From Nocardiopsis terrae (lineage in GTDB: Bacteria; Actinomycetota; Actinomycetes; Streptosporangiales; Streptosporangiaceae): a DNA stretch of 64,000 nucleotides. The stretch is from positions 241,142-305,141 of the forward strand of contig NZ_BMXJ01000004.1 in NCBI RefSeq assembly GCF_014651695.1, read 5' to 3'. The notes beneath the pieces were generated by a model. It was not told the DNA's origin and did no database searches. It saw only the letters and a program-made list of their open reading frames with translations. The position numbers and the translations under genes were made by a program. This document shows positions 8,183 through 16,474 of the stretch, in pieces (within the stretch, counting starts at the first letter, position 1; each line of letters starts with the position of its first letter).

Positions 8183-9235
8183 CTAGAACGCGTCCGGGTA
8201 GAGCTCCCGGGCGATCGTCTCCACGGCGTCGACGTTCCCCAGGGCGCCGGGGTACAGGTCGCTCGCGGGGATGGCGACGAGGAGGTCGTTCTCCACGGCC
8301 GGGACCTCGGGGAAGGTGTCGCGGAGGTACTCGCGCGTCTGCTCTTCGTGCTCCGGTCCACTCACACCGAACACGACGGCTTCGGGGCTGCGGCTGACGA
8401 TCTCCTCGGGGTTGATCTGCGCGGCGAAGAAGTCGGCGAACTCGGGGCTGTCGGGGTCGAAGACGTTGGCGCCGCCGGCGGTCCTGATGATGTCCGCCTC
8501 GATGCCGGCGCCGATGGCCGACAGCGAGTTGCCCTCGACGTAGACCTGCGCGACGCTGGGCTGTTCGGAGCCGCTGATCGCCTCCTCCACGGCGGCCAGT
8601 CGTTCCTCGGTGTCCTGGACGAGCCTTTCGGCCTCCTCGGGGACGCGCAGGATGGCGCCGAGGTCGGTGACGTCCGTCAGCACGTCGGTGACCTGCGCGG
8701 TGTTGCGGCGGTCGGCGCAGCCACCGGTCGCGACGTAGGCCTGGGCGCCGTTCTCGTCCAGCTGCTCGATGCTGGCGAAGCCCTGTTCCGCGGTGAACTC
8801 GTACTCCGTGGGGGCGGCCACCAGGTCGGGGGCGACGGCCAGGAGGTCCTCACGAGCCGGCGGGGCGTCCGTGCTGAGCACCGGGATGCCGTCGGCCTGC
8901 CCGGCAACGTCCTCCGGCAGCGCCGAGACCTCGGTCTGGGCCTGGCCCGCCATGGAGTCCCGCACACCGAGGCGGAGGAGCAGTTCGGTCTGCGAGGGCA
9001 TCAGCCCGACGACGCTGCCGGGAGCGGTGTCGAAGGACAGCTCCCGTCCGCAGTTCGTGACCGTCACGGTGTCCCCGGAGGCGTCGGAGGCGTCGGAGGC
9101 CGCCTGGTCGCCGGTGACGCCGGTACCGCAGGCGGTCAGCACCAGCGGCGCCGCGAGGAGTGCGGCCCAGCCGGTCGAGAGGCCGCGGGTACGGGAACGG
9201 CGCCGGGACGCGGCCCGGGTGGTGTTGCGTGTCAT
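8183..9235 (-). CDS. FecB/BtuF-type metallophore-binding lipoprotein of an ABC importer
   Basis: 350 residues. An Arg-rich N-region, hydrophobic core and lipobox LTAC mark a lipoprotein anchored outside the membrane. The body is a type III periplasmic-binding fold (PF01497): LMPSQTELLLRLG near the start, then EDLLAVAPDLVAAPTEY and GNSLSAIGAGIEADIIRTAGGANVF. This fold captures ferric siderophores, haem, cobalamin or other metal chelates. The start ATG overlaps the stop of the ATPase gene (ATGA), so it is last in the leftward five-gene operon propeller-POP-permease-ATPase-SBP. In this context I infer the ligand is the modified peptide made by the divergent operon, or its metal complex; no ligand residues prove that. 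Confidence 0.9.
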   Translation of the reverse strand: MTRNTTRAASRRRSRTRGLSTGWAALLAAPLVLTACGTGVTGDQAASDASDASGDTVTVTNCGRELSFDTAPGSVVGLMPSQTELLLRLGVRDSMAGQAQTEVSALPEDVAGQADGIPVLSTDAPPAREDLLAVAPDLVAAPTEYEFTAEQGFASIEQLDENGAQAYVATGGCADRRNTAQVTDVLTDVTDLGAILRVPEEAERLVQDTEERLAAVEEAISGSEQPSVAQVYVEGNSLSAIGAGIEADIIRTAGGANVFDPDSPEFADFFAAQINPEEIVSRSPEAVVFGVSGPEHEEQTREYLRDTFPEVPAVENDLLVAIPASDLYPGALGNVDAVETIARELYPDAF

Positions 9236-10068
9236 GGGGTGGTTGCTTCTTCCTCGGTCGGGGCGGGTGGGTTAGCGGGGGTCGGGTCGTTCGGCTCCGG
9301 CGCGCTGCGGGCGTCGAAGAGCAGGTGTCGCCGTCCGGAACGCGGGTGGGCGACGGCTGTCGACTCGACGCCGAAGACCGAGCGGACCAGGTCGGTGTGG
9401 AGTACCTCGTCCGGGGTGCCGAGGGAGATCAGGCGCCCCTCGGCCAGGACACCGATGGCGTCGCAGGAGCGTGCGGCCAGGTTCAGGTCGTGCAGGGCGA
9501 CCAGCACGGTGCGGTCGGTGGCCCGGACCCGGTCGAGGAGTTCGAGCTGGTGGGCGATGTCGAGGTGGTTCGTGGGCTCGTCGAGGACGAGCACGGGGGT
9601 GTCCTGGGTGAGCGCGCGGGCGAAGAGCACGCGTTGGCGCTCACCGCCCGAGAGGGCCGAGAACGAGCGGTTCTCCAGGTGCGCGGCGCCGACGCGGGCC
9701 AGGGCCTGCCGGGCGAGGGTGACGTCGTGGTCGGAATCGCGCCCGTACCCGCGTCCGTGCGGGATGCGTCCGAGCAGGACGAGGTCGAGGACGGGGATCT
9801 CGAATTCCTCGCTGTGCTCCTGGGCCATCACCGCGACGTGCCGGGCCAGCTCCCTGCGGCTCAGCGCGGTGATGTCGGTGCCGTCGAAGCGCACACGGCC
9901 GGCTGACGGGGCCGCGAGCCCGGACACGGCGCGCAGCAGGGTGGACTTGCCGCTCCCGTTGGGCCCGAGCAGGCCGAGCACGGTGCCCGAGGGCACCGAG
10001 ACGCTCACGTCGGTGACGACGGGCCGCCCGCCGCGGTGGGCTCGGAGGTTCTCGACGTCGACTCTCAT
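9232..10068 (-). CDS. FecE/FhuC-type ABC importer ATPase
   Basis: 278 residues. Walker A GPNGSGKST (about 35-43), signature LSGGERQRV, Walker B VLVLDEPTNHLD and a switch His (VLVALHDLNLA) give a complete active ATPase of the siderophore/cobalamin importer group. It energises uptake through the adjacent FecCD permease. Both ends overlap neighbours by ATGA, implying coupled translation. The start ATG is immediately followed by the typical RVDVENLRAHRGG beta strand; longer in-frame sequence upstream overlaps the permease gene. Confidence 0.9.
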   Translation of the reverse strand: MRVDVENLRAHRGGRPVVTDVSVSVPSGTVLGLLGPNGSGKSTLLRAVSGLAAPSAGRVRFDGTDITALSRRELARHVAVMAQEHSEEFEIPVLDLVLLGRIPHGRGYGRDSDHDVTLARQALARVGAAHLENRSFSALSGGERQRVLFARALTQDTPVLVLDEPTNHLDIAHQLELLDRVRATDRTVLVALHDLNLAARSCDAIGVLAEGRLISLGTPDEVLHTDLVRSVFGVESTAVAHPRSGRRHLLFDARSAPEPNDPTPANPPAPTEEEATTP

Positions 10069-11240
10069 CGGCCCACCCCCACGCTGTCGGCGCGGTCGCG
10101 TCGCAGCAGCCACAGGAAGAACGGCGCTCCGACCATCGCGGTGAGCACACCCAGCGGGATCTCCGAGGGGTCCGCCAGGGTGCGGGCCAGGAAGTCGCAG
10201 GTGGCGAGGAAGACCGCCCCGCCGAGCAGGGCGACGGGGAGCATCCTGCGGTGGTCGGAGCCGACGATGATGCGTGCGATGTGCGGGATGATCAGCCCGA
10301 CGAAGCCGATGCCTCCGGAGACCGCGACGACCGATCCGGTCAGCAGCGCGGCGGCGACGAGGGCGCCGCTGCGCAGCCGGTTGACGTTGACGCCCAGGGA
10401 CGCGGCCGCGTCGTCTCCGACGAGGAGCGCGTTGAGCGCCCGGGCGTGGAACGCGGCGTAGAGGCCCACGATGAGCAGCGCCGCCGAGGGCAGGGCGAGA
10501 TGGTTCATCGTGGCGGCGGAGACCGAACCCAGGAGGAAGAACATGATGCTGAAGACGTTCTGCGCGTGGGTGGTGATGGTCAGGTAGCTGGTCACGGCGC
10601 TGAACAGGGAGCCCAGGGCGACGCCCGCGAGGATGAGGCGCTGGGGTGCGATGCGCCCGTTCTTGTGGGCCAGGGTGTAGACGGCCGCGGTGGCCGCGAG
10701 CGCGCCGAGGAAGGCCGCGCCCCCCACGCCGAGAGCGCTGGTCCCGACGCCCAGGACGATGAACGAGACCGCTCCGACGCCGGCGCCGGCGGAGACACCG
10801 AGGATGTAGGGCTCGGCGAGGGAGTTGTGGACCACGGCCTGCATCAGCGCACCGGCCAGGGCCAGCGCGGCGCCGGCGGTCGCTGCCAGGAGTGCGCGGG
10901 GCAGCCGGAACTGCCAGACGGCGTTGTCCTGCACCGTCGTCAGTGATCCGTCCGACATCCACGGCATCCCGGGCACGAGGTGGCCGACGATGATGCGCAG
11001 GGCCTCCGCCGGGGACACGTCGATCGTGCCGACGCTGCTGGACAGCACCACCACCGCCAGCAGCGTCAGGGCCAGGGCCGGAACGAGGATCCGGGCGGCG
11101 AGCACGCCGCGCCGCCGGGTGTTGCCAGCGGAAGGGGTCGGGGGCGGTGCGCCGTCGGGGGGCGCTCCTGTGGGGCGCGCGTTGGTCAGGAGGCGCCGGA
11201 AGGGGACCGGCGCCCGTCTCCCGTTGGTTGCTTGTGCCAT
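10065..11240 (-). CDS. FecCD-family ABC importer permease
   Basis: 391 residues. About nine or ten hydrophobic segments follow a 50-residue polar N-terminal extension. FecCD family motifs are clear: RLPRALLAATAGAALALAG, NSLAEPYILGVSAGAG and GGIGFVGLIIPHIAR near the C-terminus. It would form a homodimeric channel for a metal chelate, working with the ATPase and binding protein that follow. The start is 17 bp beyond the stop of the prolyl oligopeptidase gene; the stop overlaps the ATPase start (ATGA). Confidence 0.9.
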   Translation of the reverse strand: MAQATNGRRAPVPFRRLLTNARPTGAPPDGAPPPTPSAGNTRRRGVLAARILVPALALTLLAVVVLSSSVGTIDVSPAEALRIIVGHLVPGMPWMSDGSLTTVQDNAVWQFRLPRALLAATAGAALALAGALMQAVVHNSLAEPYILGVSAGAGVGAVSFIVLGVGTSALGVGGAAFLGALAATAAVYTLAHKNGRIAPQRLILAGVALGSLFSAVTSYLTITTHAQNVFSIMFFLLGSVSAATMNHLALPSAALLIVGLYAAFHARALNALLVGDDAAASLGVNVNRLRSGALVAAALLTGSVVAVSGGIGFVGLIIPHIARIIVGSDHRRMLPVALLGGAVFLATCDFLARTLADPSEIPLGVLTAMVGAPFFLWLLRRDRADSVGVGR

Positions 11241-11257
11241 CTGTCGCGGGGGCTCTC

Positions 11258-13003
11258 TTAGCTGGTGGATGGATGGGTCCGCACGGTTCTGGTGGTCGTG
11301 GCGGCGAAGCCGAGGACGGTCGTTCCGAGGCGGTGCAGGCTGTCGAGGTGGTTGCCGCCGTGGCCGGTTTCCGGTGCGCGCCACACGTCGGCGCTGCCTC
11401 CGGCGCGGCGCAGCGCGTCGGCGACCGCCAGGGTGTCGTCGGCGGCGACCCGGGAGTCCTCCGCCAGCACGATGCCGAGGAAGCGGGGAGGCACGGTGCC
11501 GGGGGTGAGCTCCCTGGCACGGTGCAGGGGCGAGATCCGGCGCAGGTGTTCGGTCCCCTCGGGGGTGTCCGAGGCTCCGAACTCGGCGGCCCAACGCCGT
11601 CCGAGCGGGTGGGCGCCGAGGTTGAGCAGGTCGAGCGGCGCCGCGGTGCTGACGACCCCGGCGCACAGGTCCGGCGTTCCGAGAGCGCAGCTGGTGGCCA
11701 GGACCCCGCCGTGCGAGGCGCCGGCCAGGACGAGCAGGTCGGGTCGGGTGAGCCCGGCCTCGACCAGGCCGCGTGCGACGGCGGCGAGGTCCTCGATGCC
11801 GCGTCCCTTGGCGGGGCCGCGCCCGGCCTGCCGCCAGGCCGGGCCGTGCTCGCCGCCGCCCCGGACCTGGGCGATGGCGTACCGTCCGCCGTACTCGACC
11901 CACGCCGGCACGGTCGGTTCGAACACCGGCAGGCTCGGCACACCGAAACCGCCGTAGCAGGTGAGGATCAGCGGTGCGGGCCCCTCGGCGCCGACCGGTG
12001 AGGTGACCACGACGGGGACGCGCGCTCCGTCCCCGGCGGTGAAGACGTGCCGTTCGGTGCGTGCCGGGGTTTCCGGGCCGACCGCTGCCGGACGGTCGGA
12101 CAGCAGATCCTCGGCGGGTACGACCCGTGGGGGCAGGACCGGGCCTTCGATGAGGACGTGGAACCGGCCGGCGTCAGCGCTCACCCCGGTCGCGACGGCC
12201 GGAGCGCCCCGGTGGGCGACCTCTCGTTCGGCCGCGACCGAGCCCTGGACGAGCCGGACGAGGACACTGCGGCCGGCGCGCACGCCGACGGCGACGATGT
12301 CCTGGCCGCGGGCTGCGAACGAGGTGATCCGCAGGTCCGGGTCGTCCCAGCACCATCTCCGGGCGCCGCTGTCCGGGTCGAGTCCCTGCAGGCGGGCGCC
12401 GTCGTCGACGACGATGTCGTCCCCCGCGGGCAGGGCCCGGACGATGGCGGCGAACGCGGCGAGCTCGGTACCGGTGGCCCGGTCGACGAGGCGGCTGGGG
12501 CTGCCGGGGCGGCTCTCGGCGAGCAGTCCGCGCCGGCCTCCGGGGAAGAGTCTGAGCCGGGTGTCCGGCGGTACGGCCGAGACCGTCGGCCGCCCGGTGC
12601 CGACGTCGAGGCGGACGAGGCCGTGGGAGCGGCCGGCGACCAGTTCGACACCGGAGGAGTCGGCGTCCCAGAGCACGGGGTCGTAGCGGCAGCGAACCCG
12701 CGGGTACAGCCGCAGGGCTCCGCTGGCGGTGTCGACCAGTCCCAGGGCGGCGTCCTCGTCCGCGTGCTCGGCCAGTTGGACGCAGATGCTGCGCCCGTCC
12801 GGGGAGGGGGCCATGCGCAGGATGTGGCCCTCGGGCTCGATCACCGGTGCGCCGGTGTCCGCCCGGTAGATCCCCCGGCGTCGGCGTCCGGGCGGTCGGC
12901 TGAGTACGAAACCGTTCTCCGGCAGGCCCGGGCGGCCGTGCCGTTCCCACTTCGTGAGCGCGGCGTCGAGGGCGGGGACGGCGGGAGGAGGGGACTCGTG
13001 CAT
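11258..13003 (-). CDS. Prolyl oligopeptidase family serine peptidase (S9)
   Basis: 581 residues with no signal peptide, so probably cytoplasmic. The N-terminal 330 residues form a beta-propeller-like region. The C-terminal alpha/beta-hydrolase domain carries LILTCYGGFGVPSLP, the RGGGEHGPAWRQAG loop typical of S9A, and a catalytic triad Ser430 (GASHGG), Asp516 (AEDSRV) and His548 (ETGHGG). Such enzymes cut short peptides, often after Pro. Located between a propeller protein and a metallophore importer and facing a RiPP operon, it may cleave the imported peptide to release metal, or trim the precursor at its Asn-Pro-Phe-Asp segments. The 4-bp gap to the upstream gene supports an operon. Confidence 0.85.
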   Translation of the reverse strand: MHESPPPAVPALDAALTKWERHGRPGLPENGFVLSRPPGRRRRGIYRADTGAPVIEPEGHILRMAPSPDGRSICVQLAEHADEDAALGLVDTASGALRLYPRVRCRYDPVLWDADSSGVELVAGRSHGLVRLDVGTGRPTVSAVPPDTRLRLFPGGRRGLLAESRPGSPSRLVDRATGTELAAFAAIVRALPAGDDIVVDDGARLQGLDPDSGARRWCWDDPDLRITSFAARGQDIVAVGVRAGRSVLVRLVQGSVAAEREVAHRGAPAVATGVSADAGRFHVLIEGPVLPPRVVPAEDLLSDRPAAVGPETPARTERHVFTAGDGARVPVVVTSPVGAEGPAPLILTCYGGFGVPSLPVFEPTVPAWVEYGGRYAIAQVRGGGEHGPAWRQAGRGPAKGRGIEDLAAVARGLVEAGLTRPDLLVLAGASHGGVLATSCALGTPDLCAGVVSTAAPLDLLNLGAHPLGRRWAAEFGASDTPEGTEHLRRISPLHRARELTPGTVPPRFLGIVLAEDSRVAADDTLAVADALRRAGGSADVWRAPETGHGGNHLDSLHRLGTTVLGFAATTTRTVRTHPSTS

Positions 13004-13007
13004 CGCG

Positions 13008-14213
13008 CTACCGGCCGATGGTGTCGGTGTCGCCGCCGTGCCAGTACAGGTGCCCGCCCTCGTCGAGCGGGCCGGGCACGGTGACGGTGTCGAGTGCGCC
13101 GTCGTGGAACAGGTGCAGTTGGCCGTCGCCTCCCCGGGTCACGGCGACCGTCGTCCCGGCGGGGTCGACGGCCACGGAGCGCCGCTGTGCGGGTGAGTCG
13201 CCGACGGGGTCCCAGGGCAGGTGTCCGGGGGCGGGCGGGCGCGACATCGGGGGGAGCGGGGTCCTGTGCGGGACGCGCATCAGCGGCTCGGCCCGCTCGA
13301 TGACGGTGAGCTCGTCTCCGTCGGGGTGGATCGTGGCGACGGCGGCCCGGGTGCCGCCGAGCGCGAAGCGGAAGGCCAGCCCCCGGGGCAGCTCCAGGCA
13401 GCGCGTCCGGCCGGTGGACAGGTCGACGTCGACCAGGTGGTTCGTCCATTCGGTCCATGCCGTCGGGGACGCGGGGCCGCCTCGGACCACGCCCACCGCG
13501 CGGCCGGCGGCGGGGTCCAGGCGCAGGTAGTAGGCGCGGCCGGGCACGGGCCAGGCGACGGTGCCGAGCATGCGCGGGACACCGTCCTCGACGACGAAAC
13601 GCTCCAGTCCTCTACTGGTCGCGGTCGCCGCGATGCCGGTGCGCTGGTCGACGACGTCGCCGTGTCCGTCGTCGGCGAGCTCGCGGACGACCTCACCGGT
13701 GATCCGGGGCACGTGCGGGGCGGCGTCGAGGCACCGGGAGAGGGGGAACGCCTCCAGGGCTCCGGGCTCCCGGTGGCGCAGCACGACCGCCGGTTCGCCG
13801 CCGGCCTGGTCGGGGACGATCAGCACCCCGGGCTCACCGGTCCGGGAGCGGAACCGTACCGACCCGCTCCGCTCGCGGTCGACGAGGGTGACGACGTCGC
13901 TCCACGCCTCCGCGTTCGCGCCCAGGCCGGTCGTCACCGCCACGTAGCGGCCGGAGGCGTCGCAGGCGAGGTGCTCGCCGGGGATGGCCGCGGGGAAGCG
14001 CTGTTCGCCGCGGCCCCCCGAGACCACGAGCTCGCCGGAGCGGTCGTCGACGTAGGCCCATGAGGCGCGCCTCTCCCCCTCCCTGCGGGGCAGCGTCAGG
14101 AACCCGGCGTGCTCGGCGAGGACGGCGTCGCCGAGCGGTCTCACCGTGCCGTCCGCGACGGCGTACATGCGGCCTCCGCGGTAGTCGGCCACGAGGAGCT
14201 TCTGGAAGTTCAT
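13008..14213 (-). CDS. Stand-alone beta-propeller protein
   Basis: 401 residues, first gene of the leftward importer operon. Repeating short beta-strand blocks (for example GRYVAVTTG, AVGVVRGGP, TVAVTRGGDGQLHLFHDGALDTV) suggest a six- or seven-bladed propeller, comparable to the N-terminal half of the neighbouring S9 peptidase but without a hydrolase domain. There is no signal peptide or membrane segment, so it should be cytoplasmic. Function is unknown; it may bind the peptide substrate or assist the peptidase. The ATG lies about 20 bp from the Zur/Fur-like palindrome, so the operator overlaps the likely promoter of this operon. Confidence 0.65.
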   Translation of the reverse strand: MNFQKLLVADYRGGRMYAVADGTVRPLGDAVLAEHAGFLTLPRREGERRASWAYVDDRSGELVVSGGRGEQRFPAAIPGEHLACDASGRYVAVTTGLGANAEAWSDVVTLVDRERSGSVRFRSRTGEPGVLIVPDQAGGEPAVVLRHREPGALEAFPLSRCLDAAPHVPRITGEVVRELADDGHGDVVDQRTGIAATATSRGLERFVVEDGVPRMLGTVAWPVPGRAYYLRLDPAAGRAVGVVRGGPASPTAWTEWTNHLVDVDLSTGRTRCLELPRGLAFRFALGGTRAAVATIHPDGDELTVIERAEPLMRVPHRTPLPPMSRPPAPGHLPWDPVGDSPAQRRSVAVDPAGTTVAVTRGGDGQLHLFHDGALDTVTVPGPLDEGGHLYWHGGDTDTIGR

Positions 14214-14232
14214 GGACCAAAGCTATTGGAAA

Positions 14233-14247
14233 CGGTAATCATTATCA
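14233..14247. promoter_or_regulatory. Zur/Fur-like operator in the divergent RiPP/importer promoter
   Basis: CGGTAATCATTATCA is a 7-1-7 palindrome; the right half ATTATCA and centre match the actinobacterial Zur box (TGATAATCATTATCA-like), and the left half matches 5 of 7. It lies in an A/T-rich patch of an otherwise GC-rich spacer, with TTGGAAA just to the left. Position: 20 bp from the propeller-gene start and 84 bp before the precursor gene. A small hairpin GTTCGT-ccccc-ACGAAC (14263-14279) lies in the probable leader of the precursor transcript. The metal (Zn or Fe) is inferred from the consensus only. Confidence 0.6.
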
Positions 14248-14330
14248 ACTAGAGTGACCGTCGTTCGTCCCCCACGAACACGTATCGGCCCCTATGACCG
14301 ATGCGTCATGACCCGAGAAGGGAACGACCC

Positions 14331-14513
14331 ATGGACAACCAGATCGTCACCGAGATCGAGGAGTCCGAGCAGCTCGCCCATCTGTCGGCCTCGCACTCCA
14401 ACGCGCTCGTCGAGAACCCCTTCGACGTCGTCACCGAGATCGAGGAGTCCGAGCAGCTCGCCCACCTGTCGGCCTCGCACTCCAACGCGCTCGTCGAGAA
14501 CCCCTTCGACTAG
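14331..14513 (+). CDS. Duplicated-unit LAP/TOMM (azol(in)e) RiPP precursor peptide
   Basis: 60 residues: MDNQ followed by two 28-residue units that differ only at the first position (Ile or Val). Each unit has an acidic, leader-like half (VTEIEESEQ) and a Ser/His-rich half ending LAHLSASHSNALVENPFD. There is no Cys, so the YcaO enzyme downstream would form oxazol(in)es from Ser or Thr; the two His beside three Ser are plausible metal ligands. Start chosen at ATG 14331 with AAGGGA nine bases upstream; an in-frame ATG at 14301 would add ten residues and has no good ribosome site. Small size, tandem repeat and position at the head of a YcaO operon identify it as the precursor. Which residues are core is unknown. 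Confidence 0.85.
   Translation: MDNQIVTEIEESEQLAHLSASHSNALVENPFDVVTEIEESEQLAHLSASHSNALVENPFD
14343..14510 (+). repeat. Two tandem 84-bp units inside the precursor gene
   Basis: Units 14343-14426 and 14427-14510 are nearly identical at DNA level: one first-codon change (ATC/GTC) and one synonymous His codon change (CAT/CAC). Such near-identity means a recent duplication or ongoing homogenisation. Confidence 0.95.
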
Positions 14514-14543
14514 CACCCGCCCCGCGACGTAGTCAGTGAGCAA

Positions 14544-14576
14544 CCCGGTCGGGCAGCCCCGCGCTGCCCGACCGGG
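14544..14576 (+). terminator. Attenuator hairpin between precursor and modification genes
   Basis: Perfect 13-bp stem CCCGGTCGGGCAG / CTGCCCGACCGGG with a 7-nt loop, 31 bp after the precursor stop and 19 bp before the next start. It is well placed for partial termination or for protecting the 3' end of the precursor message, so that substrate is made in excess over its enzymes, a common RiPP arrangement. The effect is inferred. Confidence 0.7.
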
Positions 14577-14594
14577 CCGTTCGAGAGGTCGGCC

Positions 14595-15485
14595 ATGCCC
14601 CCAGAACCATCCATCGCCCGCGTGCCGGGGACCGGCGCGCACGTCATCGTCGACAGCGGGGGTGCCGGCGTCGTACGCACCTCCTCGGGGCGCTTCCTCC
14701 GTCTCGTGTCCCCTCCGCCCGGCCTCCTGGACGCCCTGGGCGGCGTTTCGGGCGGCGACGGGGAGGCCTCCGCGTACGCCGAGACGCTCCGGGTGAAGAT
14801 GTCCTCGCTCGAGGAGGAGGACGCACAGCGCCGTTGGCCGTCCCCGCAGCGCCGGGTCGCCCTGGTCGGCGGGGGCCCGCCCCTCGACGCGGTGGCCGAG
14901 GCCCTGACCGGCTGGGGCGCGGCCGTCACCCGCCACACCGACGGCGAGGCCCTGCTCGCCTCGGTGGACGGGACGACCGGCGACGAACACCGGGGCAGCG
15001 GCGCGGCCGGTCACCGGGGGGAGGACGCCTGGCCGTGGGGACTGGTGGTCGCGTACGCGGACTCCCCCGCCGAACGCACCGGGTGGGACCGGCTCGACGC
15101 GCTTCCGGGCCGGGGCGTCGCCTGGCTGCGCGCCTACCGCGAGGGCGAGAACTGCTTCGTCGATCCGATCTGCCTCGACGGGGACGACCCCGGAGCCGAA
15201 CAGGTGTACCGGCGGCGCCTGGCGGCGAGCTTCGTCCCCCGTGAACTCGACACCTGGCGACACGCGGCCGCGGCCGCCGCGCCCCCCTCGGCCGCCGCAC
15301 AGGTGCTGATGACGGGCCGACTGCTCACCCTGGCCCTCGCCTGGGCGCAGGGGTCGGAGGCGTTGGGGGGCTACCGCGGCACGCTGTGGAAGCTGGTCGC
15401 CGCCACCGGCACGATCAGCGAACACCCGGTCCTGGCCTATGACCCGCCCTCCTCCGTCGACCGAGGGGCGCGTCGGCGGACATGA
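14595..15485 (+). CDS. TOMM precursor leader-binding / E1-like protein (SagC-type, ocin-ThiF clade)
   Basis: 296 residues. After an N-terminal 80-residue part that would carry the winged-helix RiPP recognition element, a Rossmann-like core begins at RVALVGGGPPLDAVAEAL, followed by DAWPWGLVVAYADSP, GVAWLRAYREGENCFVDPICL and a C-terminal helical region. This pattern fits the TIGR03882-type cyclodehydratase partner that binds the leader peptide and presents the precursor to YcaO. Paired zinc Cys motifs are not visible (only a lone NCF...ICL pair), as in many short members. Start ATG follows GAGAGG; the stop overlaps the next start (ATGA). Assignment leans on context as well as sequence. Confidence 0.65.
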   Translation: MPPEPSIARVPGTGAHVIVDSGGAGVVRTSSGRFLRLVSPPPGLLDALGGVSGGDGEASAYAETLRVKMSSLEEEDAQRRWPSPQRRVALVGGGPPLDAVAEALTGWGAAVTRHTDGEALLASVDGTTGDEHRGSGAAGHRGEDAWPWGLVVAYADSPAERTGWDRLDALPGRGVAWLRAYREGENCFVDPICLDGDDPGAEQVYRRRLAASFVPRELDTWRHAAAAAAPPSAAAQVLMTGRLLTLALAWAQGSEALGGYRGTLWKLVAATGTISEHPVLAYDPPSSVDRGARRRT

Positions 15486-16474
15486 CGGTGGAACCCGGAC
15501 GCGAACACCTCTGCCGGGGCCGCGACGGCACGGTCCTGCGCGGGCGGCTGTGGGAATGCGCGAACCCCGAGGGCGTCGTGGTGGTCCGTACCCCCTACGA
15601 CGCCGGACGGCACGTGTCGACGGCACGCTCATGGAACGCCCGCGGCTACCACTGCCTCGTCCAGGACGTGCGCGGACGGTACGGGTCGGCGGGGGCCTGG
15701 TCCCCCTACACGCACGAGGAGGACGACGGCGGCGACACGCTCGCCCACCTGCTCGACGAGTACGAGGGCCTGCCGCTGGTCCTCTTCGGCGCCTCGTACG
15801 CCGCCCACACCGCGCTCGAGGCGGCTCGGGCCGCGACCCGCGACGGCGCTTGCCCGGTCGCGGCGATCATCGCCCTCGTCCCCGCCCTCGGACTGGCCGA
15901 GACCGCGTGGGACCCCGGAGGCTCACCGCAGATCCTGCACCGGATCGGATGGTGGCACGAACACGGACGCCACCGGCGCTCCCGGCCCCCGCTGTCCCCG
16001 GCCGAGCTCGACCGGCGCGTCGCGCAGGCGCGGAGCCGGGGCGTGGTCGAGGCCGCCGGGAACTGGGGCTGGTCACCGTCGGCGCTGACCGGCTGGCGAC
16101 GGCTGTGGAGCGCGGACCGGGTGGACACGGCGGCACGCTACGGCCGCGTCGGCGTACCGCTGCTGGTGGTCAGCGGCGACGACGACTTCTTCCACGAGGA
16201 CGCCCGGCGGCTCGCGCGCGGGTGGAGCGCCCCGAGCCACTTCGCCAGCGGCCCCTGGGGGCACCGGTTGGCCGGCGGGGTCACCGACCGGGCCCTGCGG
16301 GCCCGCATCTCGGCCGCGGGCGGACTGACCCACGTCATCGACCCGTGGCTGGCGGCCCAAGGGCTGCCCGGTTCCCCGGCGGAGTGGACCGGGATCCTCA
16401 CGTCCGCGCCCCGCACCCGGTCGACCCTCGATTCCGCGTCAGAGACCTGGCGCCACGAAAGGACCTCACCTTGA
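15482..16474 (+). CDS. CocE/NonD-like alpha/beta hydrolase (X-Pro dipeptidyl-peptidase fold)
   Basis: 330 residues. Hallmarks of the CocE/NonD family are VVVVRTPYDAG, QDVRGRYGSAGAW, nucleophile Ser in LFGASYAA, an acid in VVSGDDDFF and a His in SGPWGHRLAG. The family includes X-Pro dipeptidyl-peptidases and cocaine esterase, so a peptidase acting on the precursor leader or on the Asn-Pro bond of each unit is plausible. It lacks the usual C-terminal jelly-roll domain, being about half the family's full length. Its start overlaps the previous stop (ATGA) and its stop overlaps the YcaO start (TTGA), placing it firmly in the biosynthetic operon. Confidence 0.8.
   Translation: MTVEPGREHLCRGRDGTVLRGRLWECANPEGVVVVRTPYDAGRHVSTARSWNARGYHCLVQDVRGRYGSAGAWSPYTHEEDDGGDTLAHLLDEYEGLPLVLFGASYAAHTALEAARAATRDGACPVAAIIALVPALGLAETAWDPGGSPQILHRIGWWHEHGRHRRSRPPLSPAELDRRVAQARSRGVVEAAGNWGWSPSALTGWRRLWSADRVDTAARYGRVGVPLLVVSGDDDFFHEDARRLARGWSAPSHFASGPWGHRLAGGVTDRALRARISAAGGLTHVIDPWLAAQGLPGSPAEWTGILTSAPRTRSTLDSASETWRHERTSP

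Noticed and set aside
14301..14330. Longer precursor start at ATG 14301
   Set aside because: Adds an Arg-rich stretch without a ribosome site, whereas ATG 14331 has AAGGGA well placed.
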